DNA of 64,000 bases from an uncultured Tateyamaria sp. (GCF_947504105.1 NZ_CANNGP010000009.1:1-64000), one strand, 5' to 3'. Positions 38,194-49,256 are shown, counted from the stretch's first letter. Notes: a model not told the origin generated them from the letters alone. A program made the numbers and translations.

Positions 38194-38934
38194 TCAGCCT
38201 TCGCTGCGCGTCACGGTGGCATTCCCGGCCTGCATGCTTCCCACGGCGCGGTCAAAGCGCAGGTAAGCGATGGCCCGATCTCCCGCACGGGACAAAAGAG
38301 TGCCAGCGGCTTTGCCGTCGGCAACAATCTCAGTTCCCGTTTCGGCATCGCCGAGCACGTCGACCTGAGCCAGTCCCTTGCGCAAGGTCGTCTTGTGCTT
38401 CATCCGTGCGGTCACCTCTTGTCCCACATAGCAGCCTTTGCGAAAGTCGACGCCGTGCAAGGCCTCGAAGCCCACTTCAAGGATAAAGGTGTTGGGGGTG
38501 AGCTCTACACCGGTTTCCGGGATCAAGTGCTTAACACGCAAAGCTGTCCAATCTGTGTCATCGTCCGCTTGTGGTGTGTCGCGATAGGCACGCCAACCCA
38601 ATTCAGTATGGCGTGGATCAGCAAACCCATCCTCGGGCGGATGTCCAAGCCCCCTGTGCATATGTCGGGCCGAATCCTCGAGCGTTACGTTGGCGCGCAG
38701 TTTGTACATACTAAGTCGTTGCCGCAGCATGTCGGCATGGTCAGCATGGGCATCCAGAAGAACCGCATCTCCATCAGGTGCCAGGAAGAAATCCGAGATG
38801 TACTTGCCCTGCGGGGTCAACAGAGCGGCATAAACCAGACCGTGGGCAAGCCCATCCACATCATTGGTCACAAGCCCTTGCAAGAAGCTATATGTATCAG
38901 ACCCCGACAGCCGAAAGATATGACGATTGGACAT
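38194..38934 (-). CDS. ygfZ: Folate-binding protein YgfZ family
   Basis: FRKGCYVGQEVTARMKHKTTLRKGL YgfZ signature. Confidence 0.9.
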   Translation of the reverse strand: MSNRHIFRLSGSDTYSFLQGLVTNDVDGLAHGLVYAALLTPQGKYISDFFLAPDGDAVLLDAHADHADMLRQRLSMYKLRANVTLEDSARHMHRGLGHPPEDGFADPRHTELGWRAYRDTPQADDDTDWTALRVKHLIPETGVELTPNTFILEVGFEALHGVDFRKGCYVGQEVTARMKHKTTLRKGLAQVDVLGDAETGTEIVADGKAAGTLLSRAGDRAIAYLRFDRAVGSMQAGNATVTRSEG

Positions 38935-38999
38935 TGGTGTTCCTTTTCGATCTTCCCCTTGTCATATAACAGCGCGAAGTCCATCCGAAAGGGCCCCAA

Positions 39000-39668
39000 G
39001 TGCCTGCGCCAATCTCTGTCATCGTCCCGACGCTGAATGCTGAAGCTGCACTTGGCTCCACCCTTGCAGCACTGATGGAGGGCGTTGAAGCGGGGCTGAT
39101 CGCTGAACTGATCGTAAGCGATGGCGGTTCGACCGATGAGACACTTAGGCTAGCAGAGGCGTGGGGTGCTAATGTCATAGGCGGGGCCCCTTCGCGTGGC
39201 GGGCAATTGCGCCGCGGATGCAAAGCTGCGCGGGCGGAATGGTTTCTGGTTCTCCATGCAGATACCGTGTTGTCAGCCGGTTGGTCAGAGGCAGTGGCCG
39301 CGCATATGGGGCAGAGCGATGCGGCTTACTTCAAGCTGAGGTTTGATCGCGGTGGGCGCTTGGTTGCAGCATGGGCCAACTGTCGCGCAAGGCTGTTTGG
39401 TCTTCCATATGGTGATCAGGGTCTACTGATCCGTCGCGATCTTTATTCTCGAGTGGGTGGGTACCAGGATATTCCGCTCATGGAAGATGTTGCGTTGGTC
39501 CGCGCGGTTCGTGGACAGCTTGCCTTGCTGGATGCGATTGCCGTGACGAGTGCTGAAAAGTATCGGCGTCAGGGTTGGATGCGCCGAGGGTGGCGCAACC
39601 TGTGGACACTGATACGGTACCTCGTCGGAGTTGATCCCAAAGTACTCGCCGCTGATTATCGGAGCTAG
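39000..39668 (+). CDS. Family 2 glycosyltransferase (TIGR04283-like)
   Basis: ISVIVPTLNAEAALGSTLAAL...LIVSDGGSTDETL...RGGQLRRGCKAARAEWFLVLHADT. Confidence 0.85.
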   Translation: MPAPISVIVPTLNAEAALGSTLAALMEGVEAGLIAELIVSDGGSTDETLRLAEAWGANVIGGAPSRGGQLRRGCKAARAEWFLVLHADTVLSAGWSEAVAAHMGQSDAAYFKLRFDRGGRLVAAWANCRARLFGLPYGDQGLLIRRDLYSRVGGYQDIPLMEDVALVRAVRGQLALLDAIAVTSAEKYRRQGWMRRGWRNLWTLIRYLVGVDPKVLAADYRS

Positions 39669-41533
39669 CCGAACAGCCGGGATCTAAATCGCGTAAACAG
39701 GCCTCGCGACGAATTGTCTTCATCCCGGTCGCGTAGCACGTCTGATAGCGGCGCATCGATGATCGTTTTACCATCTTTGAACTGAAGACGGTACAGATCG
39801 GCGTAAATACCACCCCGATCCAGCAGTTCTTCGTGCGTGCCTGTATCCTTGACCTCACCCCGATCCATGACAATGATCTGGTCCGCGCCGCGAATGGTGG
39901 AAAGGCGGTGCGCAATCACAAGCGTGGTACGTCCTGCGGACAACCTATCAAGCGCGTCTTGCACGACCTTTTCCGACTGCGCATCAAGGGCCGATGTCGC
40001 CTCATCCAGCAGCAGAATGGGAGTGTTCCGCAGAAGGGCACGCGCAATGACCACGCGCTGCCGTTGACCGCCCGACAGGGCAGAACCGCGGGGCCCGACG
40101 GGCGTTTGCAGCCCTTCGGGCAGCGTTTTTACAAAGTCGGTAACGTGGGCGGCATCCAGCACTTCCTTCAGTTGTTCGTCACTGACGTCCGTGCGGCCAA
40201 GAAGGATATTTTCCCGCAAGGTTTCGTCGAACAGCAGGGCCTCTTGTGTCACGACGGAATACAGACCGCGCAGTGCCACAAGGTCCATTTCAGTCGTTGG
40301 GGTGTCGCCGATGAATACGGTGCCTGATTGTGGGTCGATGAGACGCGTCAGCACGTTGAAGATTGTGGACTTGCCCGCACCGGATGCGCCCACAAGGGCA
40401 GTGGTATGTCCCGGCCGCGCTGTCAACGATACACCTCGCAAAACCGGCGCATCACCATAGGACAGTTCCACGTTGTCCAAGCGGACTTCAGGCACACCGA
40501 CGGGTGCAGGCCTGGCATTCGGTGGTGATGTCAGCGCGAGTGGTATGTCCATCAACTCCTTCACGCGTTCTATGGACGCCGCGGCCGACTGCCAAAGCCC
40601 GGAAATTGCACCGAGCCGCCGCATCGGGTCAAAGGCAAACCCCATTGCCGTAAAGAATGTCATGAACTGGCCGATAGTCTTGTCGCCCGAGATGATCTCG
40701 GACCCGCCGTACAGGATCACAGCCATGAACCCGACGCCCGAAATGATGTCAATCATCGCAGGGATGGCGGCCCCGCCAAATGCAGTCTTTGTCTGTGTCT
40801 TGATGAACCGACGTGTAAGCCCGCGATATTGCCGTGCCTGATATGCTTCAAGCGCGTTCAGCTTGACTTGAACGATCCCATGGAAAACTTCGTCCAGACG
40901 GGTCGAAAGACCGGCGCCCAGATCGCGCGACTTGCGGGCCTGTTTGCGGACGTAGCGCTGGGCCATGCCTGCCGGAAGCACCAGAACTGGAATGCCAATC
41001 AGCGCCAGCATGGCCCAGATCGGGTCGACGCTGATCGCTACGCCAAGAAGAACGATCAGTCCCAGGAAATCACGCCCCGCGCCGGTGATGATCGCGCGCC
41101 AGACATTACCTACAGCCCCAACATCACCTTGTACCCGCTGGATCAGATAGCCGGGTGGATGGGATTGGTGAAATGCGCCGTCTTGCAGCATGATCCTGTC
41201 CAGGAGGTCCATACGCAGAGCGGCCGATGTTTTCAGCGCGACCTGCGTCAGGATCAGCTTTTGGATAACCGATGACGTGGCCCGCACTATAAAGATGCCG
41301 ACGACTAGAGCGCCGACCCAGACAAGCATGGCTGAATCACCCTCAACAAATACCTGATCGAACATGGGCTGCATCAGGTAGCTCAGGGCACCCAACATGG
41401 ATCCTTCGATCAGCATGAACATAACCGCCACACTCATCAGGCCGCTGTGTTTCTTCAGATAGCCGCGCCAGATCCAGCGCAGAAGCTCGCGGGAATCCTC
41501 GGTCGGGGTGAAGGGGGCTTTGGGCTCTGTCAC
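39665..41533 (-). CDS. ABC transporter, MsbA-like permease/ATPase
   Basis: ALVGASGAGKSTIFNVLTRLIDP, LSGGQRQRVVIARALLRNTPILLLDEATSALD. Confidence 0.9.
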   Translation of the reverse strand: MTEPKAPFTPTEDSRELLRWIWRGYLKKHSGLMSVAVMFMLIEGSMLGALSYLMQPMFDQVFVEGDSAMLVWVGALVVGIFIVRATSSVIQKLILTQVALKTSAALRMDLLDRIMLQDGAFHQSHPPGYLIQRVQGDVGAVGNVWRAIITGAGRDFLGLIVLLGVAISVDPIWAMLALIGIPVLVLPAGMAQRYVRKQARKSRDLGAGLSTRLDEVFHGIVQVKLNALEAYQARQYRGLTRRFIKTQTKTAFGGAAIPAMIDIISGVGFMAVILYGGSEIISGDKTIGQFMTFFTAMGFAFDPMRRLGAISGLWQSAAASIERVKELMDIPLALTSPPNARPAPVGVPEVRLDNVELSYGDAPVLRGVSLTARPGHTTALVGASGAGKSTIFNVLTRLIDPQSGTVFIGDTPTTEMDLVALRGLYSVVTQEALLFDETLRENILLGRTDVSDEQLKEVLDAAHVTDFVKTLPEGLQTPVGPRGSALSGGQRQRVVIARALLRNTPILLLDEATSALDAQSEKVVQDALDRLSAGRTTLVIAHRLSTIRGADQIIVMDRGEVKDTGTHEELLDRGGIYADLYRLQFKDGKTIIDAPLSDVLRDRDEDNSSRGLFTRFRSRLFG

Positions 41534-41688
41534 GCGTGGTGTCTGTCGGCGTTACGCCGTGCTCCGGTAAGGGACGTTGGGAGGAAGCTCTAGCGCGGCG
41601 CGCGCTGGGGGGCAAGCGCAGCAGACCGATTGACGCCGGGACGCTGCACGCTACGGTGCGCCGGTCAATTACATGGCGGAGAGCATTC

Positions 41689-42897
41689 ATGACATCACCA
41701 TTCAAAGGTCGTTCGGGGCGCGAATATCTGGCCATTCCCGGCCCTTCGGTGATGCCTGATGCGGTCTTGCAGGCCATGCACCGCGCTGCGCCGAACATTT
41801 ACGCGGGCGAGATCGTGGATATCGCGGCCAGTCTGGTCCCTGACCTCAAAGCCGTGGCGCGGACCCAGGGGCACCTGGCCATGTATATCGGCAATGGCCA
41901 CGCCGCATGGGAGGCGGCCCTGGCCAACGTGATTGCGCCCGGCGACACCGTGCTGGTGCCCGCGACGGGCCGTTTTGCGCATGGATGGGCTGAAATGGCC
42001 GAGGGACTGGGCGCAACCGTGCAAATCCTCGATTTCGGCAAGCGCGCACCGTGGAACATGGATCAGATTGCCGAGGCGCTGCGCGCAGACACAGCGCACA
42101 AGATCAAGGCGGTCCTGGCCGTGCATGTCGATACCTCGACCTCGGTGCGCAACGATGTTGCCGCCTTGCGGGGGGTGATGGATGAGGTCGGGCATCCCGC
42201 CCTGTTGATGGCCGACTGCATTGCGTCACTGGGGTGCGACGCATTCGAGATGGACGCCTGGGGCGCTGACGTGATGGTCGCGGGGTGTCAAAAGGGGCTC
42301 ATGGTCCCGCCGGGCATGGCCTTCGTATTCTTCAATGATAAGGCTGACGCGGTGCGCCGCGCGATGCCACGTGTCAGCAAATACTGGGATTGGTCACCCC
42401 GGGCCAATCCCGAAGAATTCTACATGTATTGGAATGGCACCGCGCCCACGCATCACCTCTATGGTCTGCGCACCGCTTTGGACATGATCCATGCCGAGGG
42501 GATGGAGGCGATATGGGCGCGCCATACCAAACTGGCCCGCGCAATCTGGGCCGCATGCGAGGCGTGGGGCGAGGACGGCCTGCTTGAGCTGAACGTCGTG
42601 GATCGCGCGCACCGCAGCTGTGCCGTCACGGCCCTGCGGCTGGAAAGCCCACATGCCACCGCGCTGCGTGATTGGACCGAACAAAACCTTGGGCTGACAC
42701 TTGGGATCGGGCTGGGCATGGCACCTCCCGGTGACCCGGCGTGGCACGGCTTTTTCCGCTTGGGCCACATGGGGCATGTGAACGGACACATGATCATGGG
42801 CCTGCTCGGCGGGATCGAGGCCGGGTTGTCGGCTCTGGGCGTTCCACATGGGCGCGGCGCATTGGACGCTGCGGCTGGAGTGATCGCTGACGTCTGA
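41689..42897 (+). CDS. PLP-dependent alanine/serine-glyoxylate aminotransferase family protein
   Basis: YLAIPGPSVMPDAVLQAMHRAAPNIYAGE; WGADVMVAGCQKGLMVPPGM. Confidence 0.85.
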   Translation: MTSPFKGRSGREYLAIPGPSVMPDAVLQAMHRAAPNIYAGEIVDIAASLVPDLKAVARTQGHLAMYIGNGHAAWEAALANVIAPGDTVLVPATGRFAHGWAEMAEGLGATVQILDFGKRAPWNMDQIAEALRADTAHKIKAVLAVHVDTSTSVRNDVAALRGVMDEVGHPALLMADCIASLGCDAFEMDAWGADVMVAGCQKGLMVPPGMAFVFFNDKADAVRRAMPRVSKYWDWSPRANPEEFYMYWNGTAPTHHLYGLRTALDMIHAEGMEAIWARHTKLARAIWAACEAWGEDGLLELNVVDRAHRSCAVTALRLESPHATALRDWTEQNLGLTLGIGLGMAPPGDPAWHGFFRLGHMGHVNGHMIMGLLGGIEAGLSALGVPHGRGALDAAAGVIADV

Positions 42898-42955
42898 ATG
42901 CGGACGCCCCGAGCAAAGTGTACAACAGCAACAGGCCGATGGTCAGGCAAAGCAT

Positions 42956-43696
42956 ATGGATGAACACTACAAGGAACAGACGCTCGTAGAGCTTTATGAC
43001 ACCGTGAACGCGTCGCGGAATGATTTTGATTTCTACCGCGCGCGGTTGCCCGCCCCGCCAAGCCGCATTCTTGACGTCGGATGCGGCACAGGGACGTTCG
43101 CGATCGAACTGTCGGCTGCGGGCTATGCTGTCATTGGCATCGATCCAGCTGGCGCGATGATTGCGGCCGCACGGACCAAACCGGGCGGTGACGATGTGCG
43201 TTGGGTGGTCGGTGAGGTGTCCGATCTGGATCCAGACATGCGCTTTGATGCCGCCGTCATGACCGGGCACGCGTTCCAGTGTCTGCTGCGCGACGATCAG
43301 ATCATGGGCCTGTTTCAAAACATGGCGCAACGTCTGACACCGGGTGCTTCGTTTTGGTTTGAAACCCGCAACCCGGCGGCCAAGCCCTGGCTACGCTGGA
43401 CCCCGGAAAATGCCGGGCCACCCAAGACACTTGCGGACGGGCGTATTCTGCAAGTTACCCATGATGTCCAATCGGTCGAAGGTGAGTTCGTCACCTTTTC
43501 CGAGAGCTACGCGTTCCAAAACGGGCACGAGGCGCTTTCCACGCAAAGCTGCCTGCGGTTTCTGTCCCTTTCCGCCATCAAGCGGCTGGCAGCGCGCGCG
43601 GGCCTGTCCGTTCATTCGGTCAGCGGGGATTGGAATGGGGGCACATTTGGCGACCGCAGCCCCGAGATCATTTTAGAACTAAAAAGGCTGGACTAG
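42956..43696 (+). CDS. Class I SAM-dependent methyltransferase
   Basis: RILDVGCGTGTFAIELSAAGYAVIGIDPAGAMI. Confidence 0.85.
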   Translation: MDEHYKEQTLVELYDTVNASRNDFDFYRARLPAPPSRILDVGCGTGTFAIELSAAGYAVIGIDPAGAMIAAARTKPGGDDVRWVVGEVSDLDPDMRFDAAVMTGHAFQCLLRDDQIMGLFQNMAQRLTPGASFWFETRNPAAKPWLRWTPENAGPPKTLADGRILQVTHDVQSVEGEFVTFSESYAFQNGHEALSTQSCLRFLSLSAIKRLAARAGLSVHSVSGDWNGGTFGDRSPEIILELKRLD

Positions 43697-43733
43697 CCGA
43701 CCCGGACAGCACGGCGCATGCGCTGCGCGGTCT

Positions 43734-43952
43734 TCAGATCTGTTTGCCTCTGCGGATGGACGCCGACTGTCGCTGCGCGGCCCAGACTTTGCCACGCTCA
43801 ATCAGATGGTTCACACCCAGACCAAGCAGCATTGCCGCAATCAGGCCCCAGATCGCCCAGATCGCAACCAGGATCCACGTAATGTTCACCCCGAACATCA
43901 CGATGCAGGCGTTTTTATAGTTGGGCGCGGTTCCGATGTTGTGATCGTCCAT
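43734..43952 (-). CDS. Small membrane protein (72 aa)
   Basis: MDDHNIGTAPNYKNACIVMFGVNITWILVAIWAIWGLIAAMLLGLGVNHLIERG. Confidence 0.55.
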   Translation of the reverse strand: MDDHNIGTAPNYKNACIVMFGVNITWILVAIWAIWGLIAAMLLGLGVNHLIERGKVWAAQRQSASIRRGKQI

Positions 43953-44001
43953 TGCGGCCTCCGGGTTCTCCCCGTCGATTATAATGCGGCAAACAGCCCT
44001 G

Positions 44002-45105
44002 TCAGCCCTTTCTCGCGTCATTGAGAGCGGCCGGGAGCGCCTTGGCAAAGGCATCAAGGTTTTCAGCCGTGCCGCAACTGACCCGGATGCAGCGGTTCTG
44101 GGGCGCGGCAAAGGGCATGCGAACAAAGATGCCGCGCGCGATCAGCCCGTCCAGAACGGCCTTGGCAAAAGCGCCATCCGCACCGCAATCAATGGCGACA
44201 AAGTTGGTGGCCGAGGGCAGAGTGGTCAGCCCGTTGTCGCTTGCGATCCGGGCAATGCGGTCGCGCGCTTCGCCAATCCGCTCCTGAACATGGCCCAAAT
44301 GGGATTGATCCTGCAGCGCGGCCAGCGCTCCGGCCTGTGCGGCGCGGTTCATGCCAAAATGGTTGCGCACCTTGTTGAACGCATCAATCAGGGGGGCTGC
44401 CCCGATGGCATAGCCGACGCGCGCACCCGCAAGGCCATAGACCTTGGAAAAGGTGCGCATGCGGATCACGCGCGTGTCACCTGGATCGATCTCCGGCGCT
44501 GTGCCCGGTGGGGCGCATTCGATATAGGCTTCGTCCAGAACAAGAACACAGCCATCGGGCAATCGATCCAGCGCCCGTTCCAGCGTCTTGCCATCATGCC
44601 ACGTGCCCATGGGATTGTCCGGATTGGCAAGGTAAACCAGCTTCGCGCCGGTCTCTGCCGCCTTGGAAAACAGCGCCCCGGGGCCTTCATGGTCGTCGCT
44701 GTAGGGGACGGTGTGCAACGTGCCGCCATAGCCCGCAACGTGGTAGTTGAAGGTCGGGTAGGCGCCCAGCGATGTCACGACATGGTCACCCGGCCCAACA
44801 AAAAGGCGCACGAGGTAACCCAGCAGGCCATCGATCCCTTCGCCCACCATGATATGCTGCGCATCGATCCCGTGACGTACAGCAAGTGCTTGACGCAGAT
44901 CGTGATTTTCCGGGTCGCCGTATTTCCAGAGGTCCACTGCCGCCATGGCTTCGGCCACCTTGGGTGAGGGGCCAAAGACGCTTTCATTGGCGCCCAGCCG
45001 CGCCTCGAACGCGGCACTGCGTGCGCGCTCCTGCGCTTCGGGGCCGACAAAGGGCACGGTAGAGGGCAGGCTGGCGGCGAGCGGGGTCAGGCGAAGATCG
45101 GTCAT
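44002..45105 (-). CDS. hisC: Histidinol-phosphate aminotransferase-like PLP enzyme
   Basis: RLGANESVFGPSPKVAEAM, FKLVYLANPDNPMGTW-like core, MRTFSKVYGLAGARVGYAIG. Confidence 0.8.
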   Translation of the reverse strand: MTDLRLTPLAASLPSTVPFVGPEAQERARSAAFEARLGANESVFGPSPKVAEAMAAVDLWKYGDPENHDLRQALAVRHGIDAQHIMVGEGIDGLLGYLVRLFVGPGDHVVTSLGAYPTFNYHVAGYGGTLHTVPYSDDHEGPGALFSKAAETGAKLVYLANPDNPMGTWHDGKTLERALDRLPDGCVLVLDEAYIECAPPGTAPEIDPGDTRVIRMRTFSKVYGLAGARVGYAIGAAPLIDAFNKVRNHFGMNRAAQAGALAALQDQSHLGHVQERIGEARDRIARIASDNGLTTLPSATNFVAIDCGADGAFAKAVLDGLIARGIFVRMPFAAPQNRCIRVSCGTAENLDAFAKALPAALNDARKG

Positions 45106-45207
45106 ATCGAGAGGGGTAGCGCGGCACGCCATGGCGGGCAATGCCCTTACGTTCTGCTGGTATGGGATGCCGGTTTGCGCTTCTCTCGCTGTCAAAGGAG
45201 ATTGCCC

Positions 45208-46002
45208 ATGTCAGATCGTGTATCCGTTACCTACGAAAACCACATCGCCCATGTGCGCCTGACCCGCGCGGACAAGATGAACGCGGTGGATCAGGCCATG
45301 ATTGACGGGATCATCGCCGCCGGGAACGAGGTGGCGGCCAGCAACGCCCGCGTCTGCGTGATCTCGGGCGAGGGCAAAGGGTTCTGCGCAGGCATCGACA
45401 TCGGCGGCTTGGGGGCCATGATCGGCAAGGACCCGGTTGACTTGATGATGCCGCGCACCCACGGGGACGGAACCACCAACCAGTGGCAAGAGGTGTCCAT
45501 GGTCTGGACCCGCGTGCCCGTGCCCGTCATTGCGGCTGTGCACGGCGTGTGTTTCGGTGCCGGGATGCAGCTGGCGCTGGGCGCGGATATTCGGATCGCG
45601 GCACCTGATGCGCGGTTCGCGGTGATGGAGATGAAATGGGGCATTGTGCCGGATATGGGCGGCATGGTGTTGATGCCACGGCTGTTACGGTCGGATGTGA
45701 TGCGCAAGCTGACCTACACGGCAGAGCCGGTTCCTGCCGAAAAAGCAGAGGCTTGGGGTCTGGTTACCGAGTTGGCCGATGATCCGTTAGCCGCCGCGAT
45801 GGCGCTGGCCGAGACGCTCACGTTGAAATCGCCTGCGGCGTTGCGGGCCGCGAAGGCCCTGATCGGATATTCCGAGACCCATCAAGCGGATGACGTGCTG
45901 TTGGAAGAGAGCCGGATGCAGGCTGGTTTGATCGGCACGCCCGAGCAAATGGAAGTTATCGCGGCGCAGATGCAGAAGCGGGCGCCTGTATTCAAGGGGT
46001 GA
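45208..46002 (+). CDS. Enoyl-CoA hydratase/isomerase (crotonase) family protein
   Basis: VCVISGEGKGFCAGIDI; AAVHGVCFGAGMQLALGADIRIAAPDARFAVMEMKWG. Confidence 0.9.
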   Translation: MSDRVSVTYENHIAHVRLTRADKMNAVDQAMIDGIIAAGNEVAASNARVCVISGEGKGFCAGIDIGGLGAMIGKDPVDLMMPRTHGDGTTNQWQEVSMVWTRVPVPVIAAVHGVCFGAGMQLALGADIRIAAPDARFAVMEMKWGIVPDMGGMVLMPRLLRSDVMRKLTYTAEPVPAEKAEAWGLVTELADDPLAAAMALAETLTLKSPAALRAAKALIGYSETHQADDVLLEESRMQAGLIGTPEQMEVIAAQMQKRAPVFKG

Positions 46003-46121
46003 GGCGCGTCTTAACGCAGCGCGCGTGATCTGGCGGACGCGCTTGCGCGCGACACCATTTACTTGTGGGTGGGGGCTCTGCCCCCAGACCCCCGAAGTTT
46101 AATTGGCAAGATGAAGACGGA

Positions 46122-49100
46122 TCAAAGTTCCTTAAGGCGGGTGAGGGCCTCTTGGAGCTTGCTTTCTTCTTCTTCGCGTAAGCGGAGGTTGGCTTTGGTT
46201 TCCTCGACCACCTCTGCGGGGGCGCTTTCTGCGAATTTGGGATTCTTGAGCCGTCCGCGCAGTCCGCCCAGTTCCTTGGCGAGCTTGCCGAGGGTCTTTT
46301 CGAGCCGCGCGATTTCTTCGCCCACGTCGATGACATCTGCGAGGGGCAGGCCGAACGTACCGCCTGAGACAGCCAATGCGACGGTGCCTTTGGGGAAGTC
46401 ATCGACGTCCGTGAGGCTTTCGAGCCGGGCGAAGCGGTGGATGAGAGCCTTGTTGCGCTCATAGGCGGCTTTGGCCCGCGGCTCGAACCCTTTGACCACG
46501 CACGGTACATAGGCGCCAGCGGGCACATGCATCTGGGCGCGGGCGGAGCGGATGGCTTCGATGAGACGGATCACCCAGTTGAGTTCGGCGTCGGCCTCTG
46601 CGTCGACCAGATCGGTGGTGTAGGTGGGCCAGTCGGCGTGGATCAGGCGTTTGGAGCGCTGTTTCTGCTGCCATAGCTCTTCGGTGATGAAGGGCATGAT
46701 CGGGTGCAAAAGGATCAGGCATTGGTCGAGCGCCCAGGCGTAGGTGGCCTTGGTTTCCTCGATTTCTTCTGCCGTGCCTTCGTCGAAGATTGGCTTGGTG
46801 AATTCCAGATACCAGTCGCAGAACGTGTTCCAGGTAAAGGCGTAGAGGGCGCTGGCCGCGTCGTTGAAGCGGTAGTCGGTCAGGGCCTGGTCGACCGTTT
46901 CGCGGGTTTTTGAAAGTTCGCCTTTGATCCAACGGTTGAGGGGGTGCTTAGTGTCTGGCACTTCGGCGGAGTGGGGCAGGTCGAAGATGCCCCGCATCTC
47001 GCCGTAGCTGGCAGCGTTCCACAGCTTGGTGCCGAAGTTGCGGTAGCCCGCGATGCGTTGGGTGTCGAGTTTGAGCGTGCCGCCCAAGCTTGCCATGGCC
47101 GCAGACGAGAACCGCAGCGCGTCGGCGCCGTACTCTTCGATCAGGTCCAGCGGGTCCATGACGTTGCCGGTGGATTTCGACATCTTCTTGCCCTTGGCGT
47201 CGCGGACGAGGCCATGGAGGTAGACGGTGTCGAAGGGAATTTTGTCGGTGATCGCCAGTTGCATCATCATCATGCGGGCGACCCAGAAGAACAGGATGTC
47301 CTGGCCAGTGATGAGGTCGGAGGTGGGCAAGTATTTTTGTAGTTCGGGCGTGTCCTCGGGCCAGCCGAGGGTGCCGATGGGCCAGAGGCCGGAGGAGAAC
47401 CAGGTGTCGAGGACGTCGGGGTCGCGGTAGAGCACAACTGCTTCCTCCTTGGGAAAGCGATTTTGATCGACGAGGTCTTCCGCAAACTCAATCGCCAAGT
47501 CATCCAGAGCCATGTTTTCTGGGAACGGGGTGACTGGCCAGCCTTTATTTTCCCGGCGCGCTTCCCAGTCGGCTTTGTATTCATCCCTTTTCAGTTCGAC
47601 AAAGGTATGTTCATACCCTTGCTCAGAACCAGCGTAGTACTCTGCCGCCTGTTGAGCCGCCTGTTGGAAAGTTGCGCCACAGAATGCCACGGGCGACTTG
47701 TAGTCATGTGGCCCATTGTCGTTTCGTTCTGGCCCATACCAAACCGGGATCTGATGCCCCCACCACAACTGGCGCGAAATGCACCAGGGTTCGATGTTTT
47801 CGAGCCAGTGGAAATAGACCTTCTCGCCGCTCTCGGGCAGGATTTTGACGTCGCCGTTTTTGACCGCATCGAGCGCAGGGCCGACGATCTTGGCCGAGTC
47901 CACGAACCATTGGTCGGTAAGCAGGGGTTCGATGACCACGCGTGAACGGTCGCCGAAGGGCTGCATGATGGGTTTGTTTTCGACATAAGGGCGGGTTTCG
48001 GTGACGTCGTTGCCATCCTCGTCCTTTGCCGTCACGGTCTCCATTACCGCGTTGCCCTCTGCCGTGATGTCGGCGACGACGACCTTGCGCGCGTTCTCGC
48101 GCGACATACCGCGATAGTCGTCGGGGACGAGGTTCATGGCGGCGATCACGGACTCGTCCGGTAGTGACACGTCGCCATTGGCGATGGCTTGGGCGGCGGC
48201 GGCCTCTTCGGCGTAGGGTTTGCCGTCGGCGCGCATGTTCGCCTTGCTGTCCATCAGGTTGTACATCGGTATGCCGCCGCGCTTGGCGACCTGATAGTCG
48301 TTGAAGTCGTGCGCGCCCGTGATCTTGACCGCGCCCGAGCCGAAAGTGGGGTCGGGGTATTCGTCGGTGATGATCGGGATCAGGCGGCGGTGTTCTTTTG
48401 GTCCGACCGGGATTTCGCAAAGCGTTCGTTTGCCGTTTTCCCAGAGCGCTGTGTACCTTTCATCGGACGGATTAACCGCAACCGCGCCGTCGCCCAACAT
48501 GGTTTCGGGGCGCGTGGTGGCGATGGAAATGTAGTCGCGCTCCTCTTCCAGCGTGACGTTCCCGTCCTCGTCCTTTTCGACATAGGTGTAGGTTTCGCCG
48601 CCTGCGAGTGGGTACTTGAAGTGCCACATGTGGCCGGGCACTTCGATGTTTTCGACTTCGAGGTCGGAAATCGCCGTCTCGAAATGTGGGTCCCAGTTCA
48701 CCAGCCGCTTGCCGCGGTAGATCAGGCCCTGATTGAACATCTCGACAAAGACCTTGATGACGGCGTCGTGGAAGTTGCCTTCCTCACCCTCGGGTGCGCC
48801 GGGTGCGCCAGACATTGTGAAGGCCTCGCGCGACCAGTCGCAGGAGGCGCCGAGGCGCTTAAGCTGGTCACGGATGGTGCCGCCGGATTCCGCCTTCCAT
48901 TCCCAGATTTTTTGGGTGAACGCCTCGCGTCCCAGTTCCGTGCGCGACGGTTGTTGGGTTTCCGCGAGCCGCCGTTCGACGACCATCTGCGTGGCGATGC
49001 CTGCGTGGTCCGTTCCGGGCTGCCAGAGCGTGTCGAAGCCGCGCATGCGGTGCCAGCGCGTGAGGATGTCCTGCAGCGTGTTGTTGAAGGCGTGCCCCAT

Positions 49101-49256
49101 GTGCAGGACGCCGGTGACGTTGGGGGGCGGGATCATCACGCAATAGGTGGCCGCATCGGTGCGCGCGTTGGCCCCAGCCTTGAAACAACCCGCAGCTTCC
49201 CAGTCCGCATAGATGCGGGCTTCGGCCTCTTTTGCGTTGAATTTGCCCAGTGCCAT
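46122..49256 (-). CDS. valS: Valyl-tRNA synthetase
   Basis: PPPNVTGVLHMGHAFNNTLQDILTRWHRMRGFDTLWQPGTDHAGIATQ; KMSKSTGNVMDP. Confidence 0.97.
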   Translation of the reverse strand: MALGKFNAKEAEARIYADWEAAGCFKAGANARTDAATYCVMIPPPNVTGVLHMGHAFNNTLQDILTRWHRMRGFDTLWQPGTDHAGIATQMVVERRLAETQQPSRTELGREAFTQKIWEWKAESGGTIRDQLKRLGASCDWSREAFTMSGAPGAPEGEEGNFHDAVIKVFVEMFNQGLIYRGKRLVNWDPHFETAISDLEVENIEVPGHMWHFKYPLAGGETYTYVEKDEDGNVTLEEERDYISIATTRPETMLGDGAVAVNPSDERYTALWENGKRTLCEIPVGPKEHRRLIPIITDEYPDPTFGSGAVKITGAHDFNDYQVAKRGGIPMYNLMDSKANMRADGKPYAEEAAAAQAIANGDVSLPDESVIAAMNLVPDDYRGMSRENARKVVVADITAEGNAVMETVTAKDEDGNDVTETRPYVENKPIMQPFGDRSRVVIEPLLTDQWFVDSAKIVGPALDAVKNGDVKILPESGEKVYFHWLENIEPWCISRQLWWGHQIPVWYGPERNDNGPHDYKSPVAFCGATFQQAAQQAAEYYAGSEQGYEHTFVELKRDEYKADWEARRENKGWPVTPFPENMALDDLAIEFAEDLVDQNRFPKEEAVVLYRDPDVLDTWFSSGLWPIGTLGWPEDTPELQKYLPTSDLITGQDILFFWVARMMMMQLAITDKIPFDTVYLHGLVRDAKGKKMSKSTGNVMDPLDLIEEYGADALRFSSAAMASLGGTLKLDTQRIAGYRNFGTKLWNAASYGEMRGIFDLPHSAEVPDTKHPLNRWIKGELSKTRETVDQALTDYRFNDAASALYAFTWNTFCDWYLEFTKPIFDEGTAEEIEETKATYAWALDQCLILLHPIMPFITEELWQQKQRSKRLIHADWPTYTTDLVDAEADAELNWVIRLIEAIRSARAQMHVPAGAYVPCVVKGFEPRAKAAYERNKALIHRFARLESLTDVDDFPKGTVALAVSGGTFGLPLADVIDVGEEIARLEKTLGKLAKELGGLRGRLKNPKFAESAPAEVVEETKANLRLREEEESKLQEALTRLKEL